64,000 bases of DNA from CAZZHG01 sp964653655 (lineage in GTDB: Bacteria > Bdellovibrionota > FAC87 > UBA2466). Made by a program: the position numbers and the translations under genes. The stretch's first letter is position 1. Each line of letters starts with the position of its first letter. Under the pieces are notes generated by a model, which was not told where the DNA came from, did not search any database, and saw nothing but the letters and a program-made list of their open reading frames with translations. Shown one piece after another: positions 1 to 7,859 of this stretch. The stretch covers positions 22,145-86,144 of the forward strand of contig CAZZHG010000005.1 of the NCBI GenBank assembly GCA_964653655.1. Direction: 5' to 3'.

Positions 1-67
1 GATTCGGACCATCCGCGACGGCAATCGCCGTCGCAGAAATGAGAAACAGAGCAATGAACTTGGACAT
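1..67 (-). CDS. Secreted protein, N-terminal fragment (runs off the window)
   Basis: Only the first 22 codons are in the window. The ATG at 65-67 follows an AAGGAG ribosome site 5-6 bases upstream. The visible residues form a Sec signal peptide: MSK, then a hydrophobic core (FIALFLISATAIAVA), then a likely cleavage before DGPN. The mature protein lies beyond position 1, so no function can be given. The 175 bases between this start and the next gene hold its promoter; nothing else stands out there. Confidence 0.6.
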   Translation of the reverse strand, partial: MSKFIALFLISATAIAVADGPN

Positions 68-242
68 TTTTGCACTCCTTGAAAGTGACCCAGGGACACA
101 CTGCCGCGCTTCTCCCACCCGGAAACCCAATGCGTCAAACAAGGGAGACGGTAAGTGAAGTCAGAAACTTCAAGGGGCAAAAAAGCACCGGGCGGAGTGG
201 TCGCCCCACCCCGCCCGGCTAGTCGTTCATCACAGTTGAGGA

Positions 243-656
243 TCAATTCACAAAACGGCAATTAACTTTGCCGGCATGCTGCCCGAAAGCAAACGTGCCG
301 TCGAAAAGCTGATGCGAGTCCGCTGAATCGCGGCCGGTATTCGAACGAAAGTAGAAACCGTCGGGCTGACCGATCGGGGTGCGCTGGAACACGTTGATCG
401 AATGAGCCTTGTGGTAATAGCTCGAAACCGCCAGGCGGCGATTCGTGATCTTGCCCAGGTAGTTCACGCGAATGTTAGCCACGCCACTGCCGGCGCCAAA
501 GGGGAAGCCCTCGGTATTCGCCTGAACCGTGAAAGAAACATGCGTCGTACGCGTCGCGTACGGAACCTCGCACTTTATGCGCGAAAGGGTGGCCCCATGG
601 GCCTGCCCGATGAAAGTAACCGCTCCAACCGCAACCAACTGAACCAACTTCTTCAT
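243..656 (-). CDS. Small secreted protein, unknown function
   Basis: The protein has 137 residues. The reading frame is open further upstream to 830, but the ATG at 654-656 is preferred because a GGAGGAC ribosome site lies just before it and it opens with a clean signal peptide (MKKLVQLVAVGAVTFIGQAHG). The mature part is about 115 residues, has two cysteines (in KCEV and NCRF) that could form one disulfide, and looks beta-rich. No family is recognised. It is probably periplasmic or exported. Confidence 0.7.
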   Translation of the reverse strand: MKKLVQLVAVGAVTFIGQAHGATLSRIKCEVPYATRTTHVSFTVQANTEGFPFGAGSGVANIRVNYLGKITNRRLAVSSYYHKAHSINVFQRTPIGQPDGFYFRSNTGRDSADSHQLFDGTFAFGQHAGKVNCRFVN

Positions 657-833
657 AACTAAGTCCTCCATGCACTCCTTGTAGCAACGCCCCCCGGGCA
701 GATCCAATGGCATGATCCGAACGAAATCGTTCTGCGGAATGGGATAAAGAAGCCTTATGACGGTGAGAAGGTTTCCTAATTTGACCCTCCCCAGGCGCGC
801 CCCTACGGTGCACCCTGAAAGGAAGTTCAACCG

Positions 834-1094
834 ATGAAAACACTCATCTTGTCGACGGCCCTGTTACTTTCGATTGGCGCGCAAGCCGCTCAGAAGCCCT
901 TCCCCGTGAAGGGATACAACACGTTCTCCGATCAGAAAGAAGCGGTGAGCATCATGTATTGGAACTCGGAGAGGATCTGCATGAGCCGCCAGCCCTCGCG
1001 GCTCGCGAGAAAGGTCTCAGAAATTACGTACGCTCTCTACCCCAAGTACTACCCGACGGGAGTTAGCGCGACGGCCTACTTCGTTTGTGAGTGA
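834..1094 (+). CDS. Small secreted protein, unknown function
   Basis: The product has 86 residues with a signal peptide (MKTLILSTALLLSIGAQAAQ) and a mature part of about 66 residues with two cysteines (ERICMS and the penultimate residue). A GGAAG ribosome site precedes the ATG. Its 3' end overlaps the convergent SGNH-type gene by 78 bases, so one of the two C-termini may be set by the other. No family is recognised. Confidence 0.6.
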   Translation: MKTLILSTALLLSIGAQAAQKPFPVKGYNTFSDQKEAVSIMYWNSERICMSRQPSRLARKVSEITYALYPKYYPTGVSATAYFVCE

Positions 1095-2210
1095 TCGCAA
1101 TTCCGTCAGAACCGCCTCAGCGAGGAGGCGATTGCCCTCCTCGTTGAGGTGGCCGATGGAGTCCGTGTAGATCGTCTGCGATTGCCGGCGAAACATCTGA
1201 GTGAGATCGGTGAAACGCTCGCCGTTTCGCTTCAGCAAACTTCCGCGCTCGCGAAGCTTCGGATAACCGGCGGCAATCACCTCGGCGTAGATACTGTCCT
1301 CGCGCGCGGCTTCCTCCTCGGAGAGAAGCTTCGAGCCCTTCAAATGCTGATTGGGCTGGAGGAAGTGCAAGTAAGCGATGCCGTGCTTCTTGCAAAACTC
1401 TCCCAGTAACTCGGAGCTGTCGCCCCAGATACGAACGGCCTCGCTCAGGTGAGCGGTCCAGGCGGTGGACCACTTCGCGCGGTTTCGCCGCTCGTAAGAG
1501 ACGTTCAGAAAATCCCGCGCTCTCCTATCGAGAGCGGCAAGGGCCCTTTCCTTTCCGTTCGAAGCCGCAATCCGAAGCGCCTTACCCGTGTTGGGAAGAA
1601 GATAGCGCGAAAGCTGTTTCGCCTTCACATCGGCAAACGCCACCGCCCGAAGGCGCAGATAGATTCCCGAAAAGAAAGGCTCCGACCGCAAAGCCGAGCG
1701 GGTCCAGTCGCGGGGGAACGCAAGCGGAGTTCCGTTCGGAAGATTCTCCGATAGCGCTCCCGCAAGCTCGTTGAAGCCGTCCAAATTGACGACGATATCG
1801 GGGTAACGGCCCAGCACTCCCGCGTAAGTGAGCGCCATGAGCTGCTGCGGTTGTTTTAGCCCGCCCTTTGCGACCACGCTGAGCTTCGTCTTTCCCCAAA
1901 GTTTCGAAAGCTCGCCTTCCAGATACTCACGCTTCGTCTCGTTCAGGTAGTAGGCGACCGAAGCCCCCGTGAGCAGAACGTGAACCTTCTCGTCGCCGCG
2001 TTCCGGGACCGTGAAGCCCTTTTCCAAATCACTCTTTCCCTGCTTCATCGGCAATCCCGTGTAGGGGTGCATGGGATAGAGGAAACTCGACTCGAAGTCC
2101 CCTTCGGAAAAATGAACGGCAATGCGCCTGAGAAAACCCAACCGAAGTACCGCAAACGATCCCGCCTCCAATAGAACGAGACCGAGGGCGAGACTTACTA
2201 GAAAGCGCAT
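1017..2210 (-). CDS. SGNH/GDSL-like hydrolase-fold protein, N-terminally anchored
   Basis: The protein has 397 residues. An N-terminal hydrophobic segment (about residues 3-30) acts as anchor or uncleaved signal. The rest fits the SGNH fold: a block I-like segment near residue 80 (LLTGASVAYY, Ser candidate), a central Asn-rich strand (VVNLDGFNE) and a C-terminal D-x2-H block (TDSIGHLNEEG) that would hold the catalytic Asp and His. Proteins of this type are often esterases or polysaccharide O-acyl-modifying enzymes acting outside the cytoplasm; the substrate is unknown. Its ATG overlaps the stop of the upstream Cys-rich gene (TAATG), so the two are probably translated together. Confidence 0.6.
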   Translation of the reverse strand: MRFLVSLALGLVLLEAGSFAVLRLGFLRRIAVHFSEGDFESSFLYPMHPYTGLPMKQGKSDLEKGFTVPERGDEKVHVLLTGASVAYYLNETKREYLEGELSKLWGKTKLSVVAKGGLKQPQQLMALTYAGVLGRYPDIVVNLDGFNELAGALSENLPNGTPLAFPRDWTRSALRSEPFFSGIYLRLRAVAFADVKAKQLSRYLLPNTGKALRIAASNGKERALAALDRRARDFLNVSYERRNRAKWSTAWTAHLSEAVRIWGDSSELLGEFCKKHGIAYLHFLQPNQHLKGSKLLSEEEAAREDSIYAEVIAAGYPKLRERGSLLKRNGERFTDLTQMFRRQSQTIYTDSIGHLNEEGNRLLAEAVLTELRSLTNEVGRRANSRRVVLGVESVRNF

Positions 2211-2482
2211 TAGAGAGAAAAGCAGCTGAGCGATTTATAGGTCTGATTCCAGACCGCATGCTGGTCGGTTTGGCAGCATTGAGTCCGGTGATAGACGGGA
2301 CTCCAGGCGCAGCTATCGCCGGACTGCGACTTGAAGCAGCGAATCCGGTTGTAGGTCTCTTCCCAAATAGCCTGCTCGTCTGCCTTGCAACAGATCACCC
2401 TGTTGTGAAGCGGGTTCCACTCGCAACGGTTCGCGAGCGCCGGAATCGAAACCAAAAGCGTCATCAGGATAAGAATTTTCAA
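2210..2482 (-). CDS. Secreted Cys-rich protein with two tandem repeats
   Basis: The protein has 90 residues. A signal peptide (MKILILMTLLVSIPALA) is followed by two copies of a motif of about 36 residues: C-x-W-x-P-x6-CC-x8-W-x2-TY-x4-CF. The first copy starts at NRCEWNPLHN and the second at SCAWSPVYHR. Each copy has four cysteines, suggesting two disulfides per repeat and a small knot-like secreted domain. The stop overlaps the start of the SGNH gene by one base. Function is unknown; the layout would suit a binding or inhibitor module. Confidence 0.65.
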   Translation of the reverse strand: MKILILMTLLVSIPALANRCEWNPLHNRVICCKADEQAIWEETYNRIRCFKSQSGDSCAWSPVYHRTQCCQTDQHAVWNQTYKSLSCFSL

Positions 2483-2535
2483 GTGGCCTCCCCTTCCGCG
2501 AATAGTAGCACCAACTAAGGTACAATTGATCCCCT

Positions 2536-2970
2536 ATGCCAAACCAACTCGCGTTCCTCGTCACCCTGTCGCTCTCCGTTGCCGTAACCCTGACTCAAGC
2601 CGCCGTTCCTCCCATGGAAGGCTCGCTGAAGGATCGATTCGAGTCCTGCCGTCAGTGGAAAGATAAGCTGGTTGGCCCGGAGCAGCGAAAAGGCGCGGTG
2701 AAAGGGCAGCACGACTGCACGGTTGCGATGCAAGATGCGGAAAAGGCGATGGAAGTGAAGGACATGTCGCCGGAAATGGCGGCCCTCATACTGCGCATTG
2801 TCGACGTAACGCAGACGACGCCCGCCGAGATGACGAGCTGGAACCGCAAGGCGCGGCCCCTCTGCCGGACGGCGGAGCCCTACTTCAAGGCGAAAAATAC
2901 GGACGATAGCGCGAAGGCGACCTATCTCGCCATGTGCCCGGTGCGGGCGGCGAAGATCTTCAAGAAGTAA
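2536..2970 (+). CDS. Small secreted protein, unknown function
   Basis: The product has 144 residues with a signal peptide (MPNQLAFLVTLSLSVAVTLTQA). The mature part is mostly predicted helical and has four cysteines (ESCR, HDCT, PLCR, AMCP) that could form two disulfides. It converges with, and directly abuts, the next gene (stop at 2970, next stop at 2971). No family is recognised. Confidence 0.65.
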   Translation: MPNQLAFLVTLSLSVAVTLTQAAVPPMEGSLKDRFESCRQWKDKLVGPEQRKGAVKGQHDCTVAMQDAEKAMEVKDMSPEMAALILRIVDVTQTTPAEMTSWNRKARPLCRTAEPYFKAKNTDDSAKATYLAMCPVRAAKIFKK

Positions 2971-3960
2971 TCAGCGAAGCGGCAGTTTCAGCTTCATCTC
3001 GTAGACCCCGAAGTTACTGGTGCCCTGGGCGGAGCCCGCGATGAATAGCTGGCTGCCTTTTGGCGCGAAGCTGACCAGATCCGCGCGGAAGTTGTGCGCG
3101 TCGGCGAGCAGCGTGCTCACGCCCGGAAGCTGCGGGAAGAAAAGCTGCAAGTCGCTCTGCTTGTTGCGCACGAGTACCACCGGAAGATCCGGAGAGAGAA
3201 TCACGACGTCGATCGGATCGAGGTCGAAGTGGGAGCGCTTACCCTTCTCCCGCCAGAGCACCCCTTCGCCGGTCACGATCATGAGGGCATCCTGCTTCGG
3301 AAAACGAAGAACGGCGTCGAGATCCTTCACGGAGACTCTTTCCTCGAAATCCCCTTCCGCGTCCCACTTGCACGTCTCCAGATTCATCCGGTAGAGGCCA
3401 ATCAAAGATTTCCCGCTTCCCGCCCGGCGTACCGAGTGAAAGTGGGCATGCGGATATATTCCACCTTGAGAAGGATGAAGGCCCGGCAGCACCGGCGTCA
3501 TACAGGTTGCCTTCGGCGTGCCGGAGGCGTCTTCCACGCTATAGACCTGATAACGGTTGCCCAGAATCGCGGGCTCCTCGAGCACTCCGAAGAACTTATT
3601 TGAAGTGCGAATCAATTCCGTCGAGGGGCTGAACCAAGGCGGCAGCGCCCGCGGCCGCAGCGAAGCGAGCGGAATGATCACCTTGGGATCGGAGAAAATC
3701 GCAAAGGAACCCGAGGCTGTCGACTGGCAGCTCTCGCTGCTGTACTGAATCAGCCGTCCGTCGCCCTTGTACGTCTGGTAGAGCACGCGCTTCTCGGCCT
3801 CGAAGGCCATGAGGTTTTCGACGGCTTCCGTCGTGCGATGGTAGCCTTTGCCGGCCACGAAATCGGAAACCAGATCCGGCACCGGACACGGGCCGTCGCC
3901 TCCAGCGAAAACCGCCGTCGATAAAAACAAAGACAGGGTCATCAAGGATAGGTGCTTCAT
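2971..3960 (-). CDS. Secreted protein of unknown function, possibly beta-propeller
   Basis: The protein has 329 residues. The frame is open much further upstream, but that part lies inside the preceding gene in another frame. The ATG at 3958-3960 is chosen because it opens a signal peptide (MKHLSLMTLSLFLSTAVFAGG) and overlaps the stop of the upstream regulator gene as ATGA. The mature part is beta-rich, with repeating strand segments ending in hydrophobic runs (LPVVLVRNK, SQLFIAGSA), compatible with a propeller-like fold. Coupling to the TPR gene suggests joint expression. No catalytic motif is recognised. Confidence 0.6.
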   Translation of the reverse strand: MKHLSLMTLSLFLSTAVFAGGDGPCPVPDLVSDFVAGKGYHRTTEAVENLMAFEAEKRVLYQTYKGDGRLIQYSSESCQSTASGSFAIFSDPKVIIPLASLRPRALPPWFSPSTELIRTSNKFFGVLEEPAILGNRYQVYSVEDASGTPKATCMTPVLPGLHPSQGGIYPHAHFHSVRRAGSGKSLIGLYRMNLETCKWDAEGDFEERVSVKDLDAVLRFPKQDALMIVTGEGVLWREKGKRSHFDLDPIDVVILSPDLPVVLVRNKQSDLQLFFPQLPGVSTLLADAHNFRADLVSFAPKGSQLFIAGSAQGTSNFGVYEMKLKLPLR

Positions 3961-5003
3961 TGGTAGAGCCCTCCGAAGGCCCGTTGGGGAGTGAGCGCGG
4001 GGATGAGATTGAGCCGGACACCTTCCCACTCGATGCTGTCCAGCGGAAGCTGAAGCTCCCGAAGCTTCGCGGAAAGGCGCTTGGTCAAATCCTTTAGGCC
4101 CTCGTTGGTGACGGCGAGGCTCTTTGCGGCCTTCTTGATCGTCATCGAAGGAGTGGACTGAAAGAGCTCGATGAGTTTGCGCAGACCGTCCTGCTGCACC
4201 CTCACGGTGCAATCGGCGTGGGTCAGCTCGATGGCGTTCTTTTTCTCGGCGGTCACGATCGTCCGGCCGGCCAGCACCTTGCGGTAGTGGCCGTTGAGCG
4301 ATTCCATCTGCATGGCGACCGTGCGGAACTTGCCCCAGTCCTCGGCGCCCTTGAAGCTCTCGATTTCCGAGCGGGCTCCGTCGAAATCCATCATCTTGAG
4401 CCGGGCGCGAATGAGCGCGTCTTTCGCCGCCGCGACACAGTACCACTCGCGCTCCGCCTCGCAGACTTGCACGAGCTGCTGCAAGCCCACCACCGACTCC
4501 TGCACCCGGCCCTGATGGCGCAAAACGATCTGGCGCCAGATGAGAAGCAGCTTCGCCAGCCGCTCGTCTTTCGCCGGGAAATCGATGGAGTGAATGAGCG
4601 AAACGGTTTCGGGATCGGGCGCCATGTGGGCGAGGATCATCGTCGCCTTGATGCGCAAATCTCCGTCGTCCCCGGCGTGAGCGAGCACCTGTTGCAGGAG
4701 CTCTTTGGCCCGGTTGCGCGATCCCATGTAGAAATGGATGAAGCCTAGCGCGTAGCCCGCGTAGCGGCCCTTCACCTTTTCGCAGTGAGCTTCGAGGATC
4801 GGAATGTAGAACTTCAGCTCTTCCATGCGATCGAGCTCCAGGAGCACGCGGATGAAGTGGCCCATGTGGTCCAGCTGGGAATCGACCACTTGAAAGGGCA
4901 GCGTCGAGAAAGCCTGATGATAGAGGTGATAGGCCTGGCGAAACTGGTAGGCGAAGAAATACCGCCGCGCTTCGGCCAACTTCTCTTCTTGAGATGGTCT
5001 CAT
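3957..5003 (-). CDS. TPR-like helical protein, putative regulator
   Basis: The protein has 348 residues counted from the ATG at 5001-5003; a longer TTG start at 5072 is possible but has no better ribosome site. Residues 1 to about 240 look like TPR-type helix pairs (ARRYFFAYQFRQAYHLY, RAKELLQQVLAH). The last 110 residues resemble a winged-helix region (SMTIKKAAKSLAVTNEGLKDLTKRLSAKL). The layout parallels the larger TPR regulator at 50252-52057. It is translationally coupled to the secreted protein downstream. A role as transcription regulator is inferred from fold only. Confidence 0.5.
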   Translation of the reverse strand: MRPSQEEKLAEARRYFFAYQFRQAYHLYHQAFSTLPFQVVDSQLDHMGHFIRVLLELDRMEELKFYIPILEAHCEKVKGRYAGYALGFIHFYMGSRNRAKELLQQVLAHAGDDGDLRIKATMILAHMAPDPETVSLIHSIDFPAKDERLAKLLLIWRQIVLRHQGRVQESVVGLQQLVQVCEAEREWYCVAAAKDALIRARLKMMDFDGARSEIESFKGAEDWGKFRTVAMQMESLNGHYRKVLAGRTIVTAEKKNAIELTHADCTVRVQQDGLRKLIELFQSTPSMTIKKAAKSLAVTNEGLKDLTKRLSAKLRELQLPLDSIEWEGVRLNLIPALTPQRAFGGLYQ

Positions 5004-5118
5004 CTGCCTAATCAATTTTCGGGGTGGAAAGAACGTTAGGCTTAACTTTAACACCGGGGATCGGCTTTGCAAAAACCGCCGAAACCCGCGTTTGCTTTTG
5101 TTAATGAGAGATTTCAGT

Positions 5119-5157
5119 CCCGGCCCCTCCCGCCGCCTGTGGGCGGGAGAGACCGGG
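5119..5157. terminator. GC-rich hairpin after the trypsin-like gene
   Basis: Inner arms TCCCGCC (5129-5135) and GGCGGGA (5143-5149) sit inside outer arms CCCGG (5119-5123) and CCGGG (5153-5157). It lies 13 bases past the stop of the minus-strand protease gene and before the TPR gene, so it probably ends the protease transcript. There is no long T run on either strand. Confidence 0.5.
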
Positions 5158-5169
5158 CTTTCAGGCTGA

Positions 5170-6405
5170 TTACTTCACGCCGTAGCGCACGCTGCACGTG
5201 CCCGAACCACCGGGGCCGGTTACGGTGCCCGTCGCCGTGAACACCCCGGACTCCACCGGGGTAATCGTCTTCGTGCCGCCCAGCGCAGGCATCGACTGTC
5301 CGATGAGTAGCGCGCTGCTCACCTGTCCCGACGTTTTCATCGTGAGCACCAACGACTCACCGAGACGAATGAAGCTCGGATTGGCGGCGAGGGCGCACAG
5401 CGGCGACTCCACCACCGGGCCGGTGATGTTGACGTAGATCAGCGTCGCGTCGGCGCCGAGCGGGCTTTTCGCGGTCAAAGAAACCCGGAAGCTTCCCGTC
5501 ACGGTCTTCGGCGGCGCGATCGTAAGCGTCATGCCGTTGATCTCCATCCACTCGGGAGCGCTCGGATCGAGGTAGAACTTGAGGCCCGCGATGTTGGGCA
5601 TGTCGAGCAGCATCGGAAGCTTCTGCTCGTAAACTTCGCCCGACTCCACGCTGTAAGAGTAGAGGCTCTTCTTGAAGTGCGGCTCTCCCGGCGTGACGCT
5701 CTCGCAGGTCGAAGTGACGCCGCAGATGTCCACGTTCTGCGCCTTCGCCGTATCCTTCAGAAACGACTGCACCGACGGCAAAGCGAGATGGAGGCTGTAG
5801 TTGGTGTCCTGGATGTTGCCCTTGCTGTTGATGCCGACCACGCGGAACTTGCCGGCTTCCTTCGCCATCGTCGGCCCGCCGGAGTCTCCGAAGCACAGAG
5901 CGCCGCCGTTCACACGCTTCGAGACGAAATCGCTCTGGGAGAAGGACAGCACGTCCGACTCACCCATGCGAAGCACGCCGTCGTTGCCGCCGCCGCCGCC
6001 CGGAGTCGTGCAGCCGAAGCCGAGCAGAAAGACTCTGTCGCCGACATTCACGGAGCCGCCGATGGAGGCCGGCACCAGTCCTGAAATCGCCTGGGGCGTG
6101 ATGATGAGCCCGACATCCTTGTCCTGGGACGGGTAGTCGGGATGACGGAACCCTTTGCCGACGTAAGTGCGGCCGTCGACCGAGAACTCGGCCGAGCCGC
6201 CATCCTTCACGCAGTGGGCGGCGAGGATCAAGGCGTTCGGACCGACCACGGTCGCCGTGCAGCTCGCGCCGTCGGCCCTCACCTGAATCACTTCGCCGAA
6301 CATGCCCTTCGGCACTTCGACGCCGTTGATGATGCGCTCGCCGCTCGCTTGAGCGGTCGACGCGAGTATCGTCGATAGAATCACGGCTGTTTTGAAAAGC
6401 TTCAT
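5170..6405 (-). CDS. Secreted trypsin-like serine protease (S1) with C-terminal Ig-like region
   Basis: The protein has 411 residues. The ATG at 6403-6405 has an AAGGAG site upstream and begins a signal peptide (MKLFKTAVILSTILASTAQA). The S1 domain starts at RIINGVEVP, close to the activation site of chymotrypsin-family zymogens. The triad is visible: His64 in LAAHC, Asp97 in DKDVGL, and Ser in CFGDSGGP. Residues from about 240 carry beta-sandwich-like sequence ending in a region with two paired cysteines (PLCALAANPS, GTCSVRYG). It would act outside the cell or in the periplasm. Two further S1 proteases occur in this window (16779-17651 and 27317-28957). Confidence 0.85.
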   Translation of the reverse strand: MKLFKTAVILSTILASTAQASGERIINGVEVPKGMFGEVIQVRADGASCTATVVGPNALILAAHCVKDGGSAEFSVDGRTYVGKGFRHPDYPSQDKDVGLIITPQAISGLVPASIGGSVNVGDRVFLLGFGCTTPGGGGGNDGVLRMGESDVLSFSQSDFVSKRVNGGALCFGDSGGPTMAKEAGKFRVVGINSKGNIQDTNYSLHLALPSVQSFLKDTAKAQNVDICGVTSTCESVTPGEPHFKKSLYSYSVESGEVYEQKLPMLLDMPNIAGLKFYLDPSAPEWMEINGMTLTIAPPKTVTGSFRVSLTAKSPLGADATLIYVNITGPVVESPLCALAANPSFIRLGESLVLTMKTSGQVSSALLIGQSMPALGGTKTITPVESGVFTATGTVTGPGGSGTCSVRYGVK

Positions 6406-6597
6406 TTGGTTTCTCCTTCGTTCGAGTTGGTTTTCAATCTCTTCATGATCAAATCTGACACGAAAAATTCTTCCGCCGGAAAATGGGTCCAAGTTGCCCG
6501 GAACAAAAGTTAAGGACTCGACTTCTGGTGACCGAAACCGCGGCGGGTTCATCGCCCTCGCCGCCGCCGTGGCATACTGATGCTTTAAAGGAAGAAG

Positions 6598-7587
6598 ATG
6601 ATCGCAATCGCGCTGAAAGTAATGCTGCTCACCGCAATGGCTCAGGCGCCCGCGGTTCCGCCCTCCGCCGACGACCCTTACCGTCCGTCCGGTGAGGACG
6701 CCCTGATGAAAACCGGCCGCGACAAGGGAGAGCCCATCGACTTGGACTGGCGCCGCACGAGTGTGCAGCTCGACGCCGCCCAGGCGAAACAACATTTCGC
6801 GGATTTCGACGCCTCGAAGGAGCTCGCCCTCGCCAACGTGAAGCACTTCGATGAGTGGTACGTGGCCCGCCTCCCTTTAGAGGGGCTCGAGGGCGTGAAG
6901 ATGACCCGCTACCGCATTCTTAAGCAGCTTCCGGTAAGCCACGGCGGCCTGAGGTTCACCATGAGGAAGGGATTCAAGGTCCGCCTCGTTCCTCAAGTGA
7001 ACGGATCGAAGAGCCCGCGGCTTGAGTTCGATTCGCTGGGTTTCGGCATTTACGCCGTCGGAAAGAAGGGCCGCAAGTTCGGCATGGAAAATAGCGCCAA
7101 CAAAGACCTGGTGAGCACTTACATGTTCTATACGCCGGCGGAGCTGATGGAGCGCTTCAGGCAGGACACCAAGAACAACGACATGAAGGAGATTCCCCTC
7201 AATCAGATGGAGGCGGCCGACACCCAGGCCCTGCTTCAGCACCTGGCCAAGAGCGCGACCGAGACGAAATACGAAGAGGTCTATGGGATGTTCCTCAATA
7301 ACTGCGTGCACCGGCTGCTCGCCCTTATAAAGGAGAGCCGCCGTCCCTCTGGCAAGCCCGCGCGCAATGCCCTTATAAGGAAGACCGTGAAGACCGCCAT
7401 CAATCCGGTGAGCGGGGTGCTCGATAGCGCCCGCGATGCTTCGGGCGATTTGCTTCCGACGGGGCTTACGAACGGGTTCTCACCCATAATCACGCACGAG
7501 CTTTACCGGATCGGGGTGACCTCCTACTTCGCCGCCTGGTCCGACGTGCTGAAGGATCCAGAGCTCAAGTCCCTCAAGCAGAAGTGA
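6598..7587 (+). CDS. Exported protein, possibly DUF4105/Lnb-like
   Basis: The protein has 329 residues and a good ribosome site (AGGAAGAAG). The short hydrophobic N-terminus (MIAIALKVMLLTAMAQA) is a probable signal peptide. The middle part contains GIYAVGKKGRKFG, then, about 70 residues later, YGMFLNNCVHRLLALI. The N-C-x2-R-L arrangement resembles the catalytic Cys region of the DUF4105 domain found at the N-terminus of lipoprotein N-acyltransferase Lnb. That match is tentative. It has no operon partner; the 272 bases after it hold no visible gene before the astacin gene. Confidence 0.45.
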   Translation: MIAIALKVMLLTAMAQAPAVPPSADDPYRPSGEDALMKTGRDKGEPIDLDWRRTSVQLDAAQAKQHFADFDASKELALANVKHFDEWYVARLPLEGLEGVKMTRYRILKQLPVSHGGLRFTMRKGFKVRLVPQVNGSKSPRLEFDSLGFGIYAVGKKGRKFGMENSANKDLVSTYMFYTPAELMERFRQDTKNNDMKEIPLNQMEAADTQALLQHLAKSATETKYEEVYGMFLNNCVHRLLALIKESRRPSGKPARNALIRKTVKTAINPVSGVLDSARDASGDLLPTGLTNGFSPIITHELYRIGVTSYFAAWSDVLKDPELKSLKQK

Positions 7588-7859
7588 TCCGCTCCCTGAC
7601 AGCCCGCTTGGACGTAGACCACTTTGTATACAGTCTAACCGCGCGAATTTCCGCCCTTCCACCGGTGAACTAACTTTAGCCGCCGTCCTTTCAGCCACTT
7701 TTCACGATCTGTACGGGCCGCCCAAACGAACTACACCTTTCGGGATTGAAGCCCGATTCCGGGTACCTACCTTTACTTTCCTGGAAACTCCGCGCGGGTG
7801 GTACGGGGCTTGCTCTAACAGCAGGTAGTAACACCTTGGTTTTCGTCTTGGAGTGCAAC

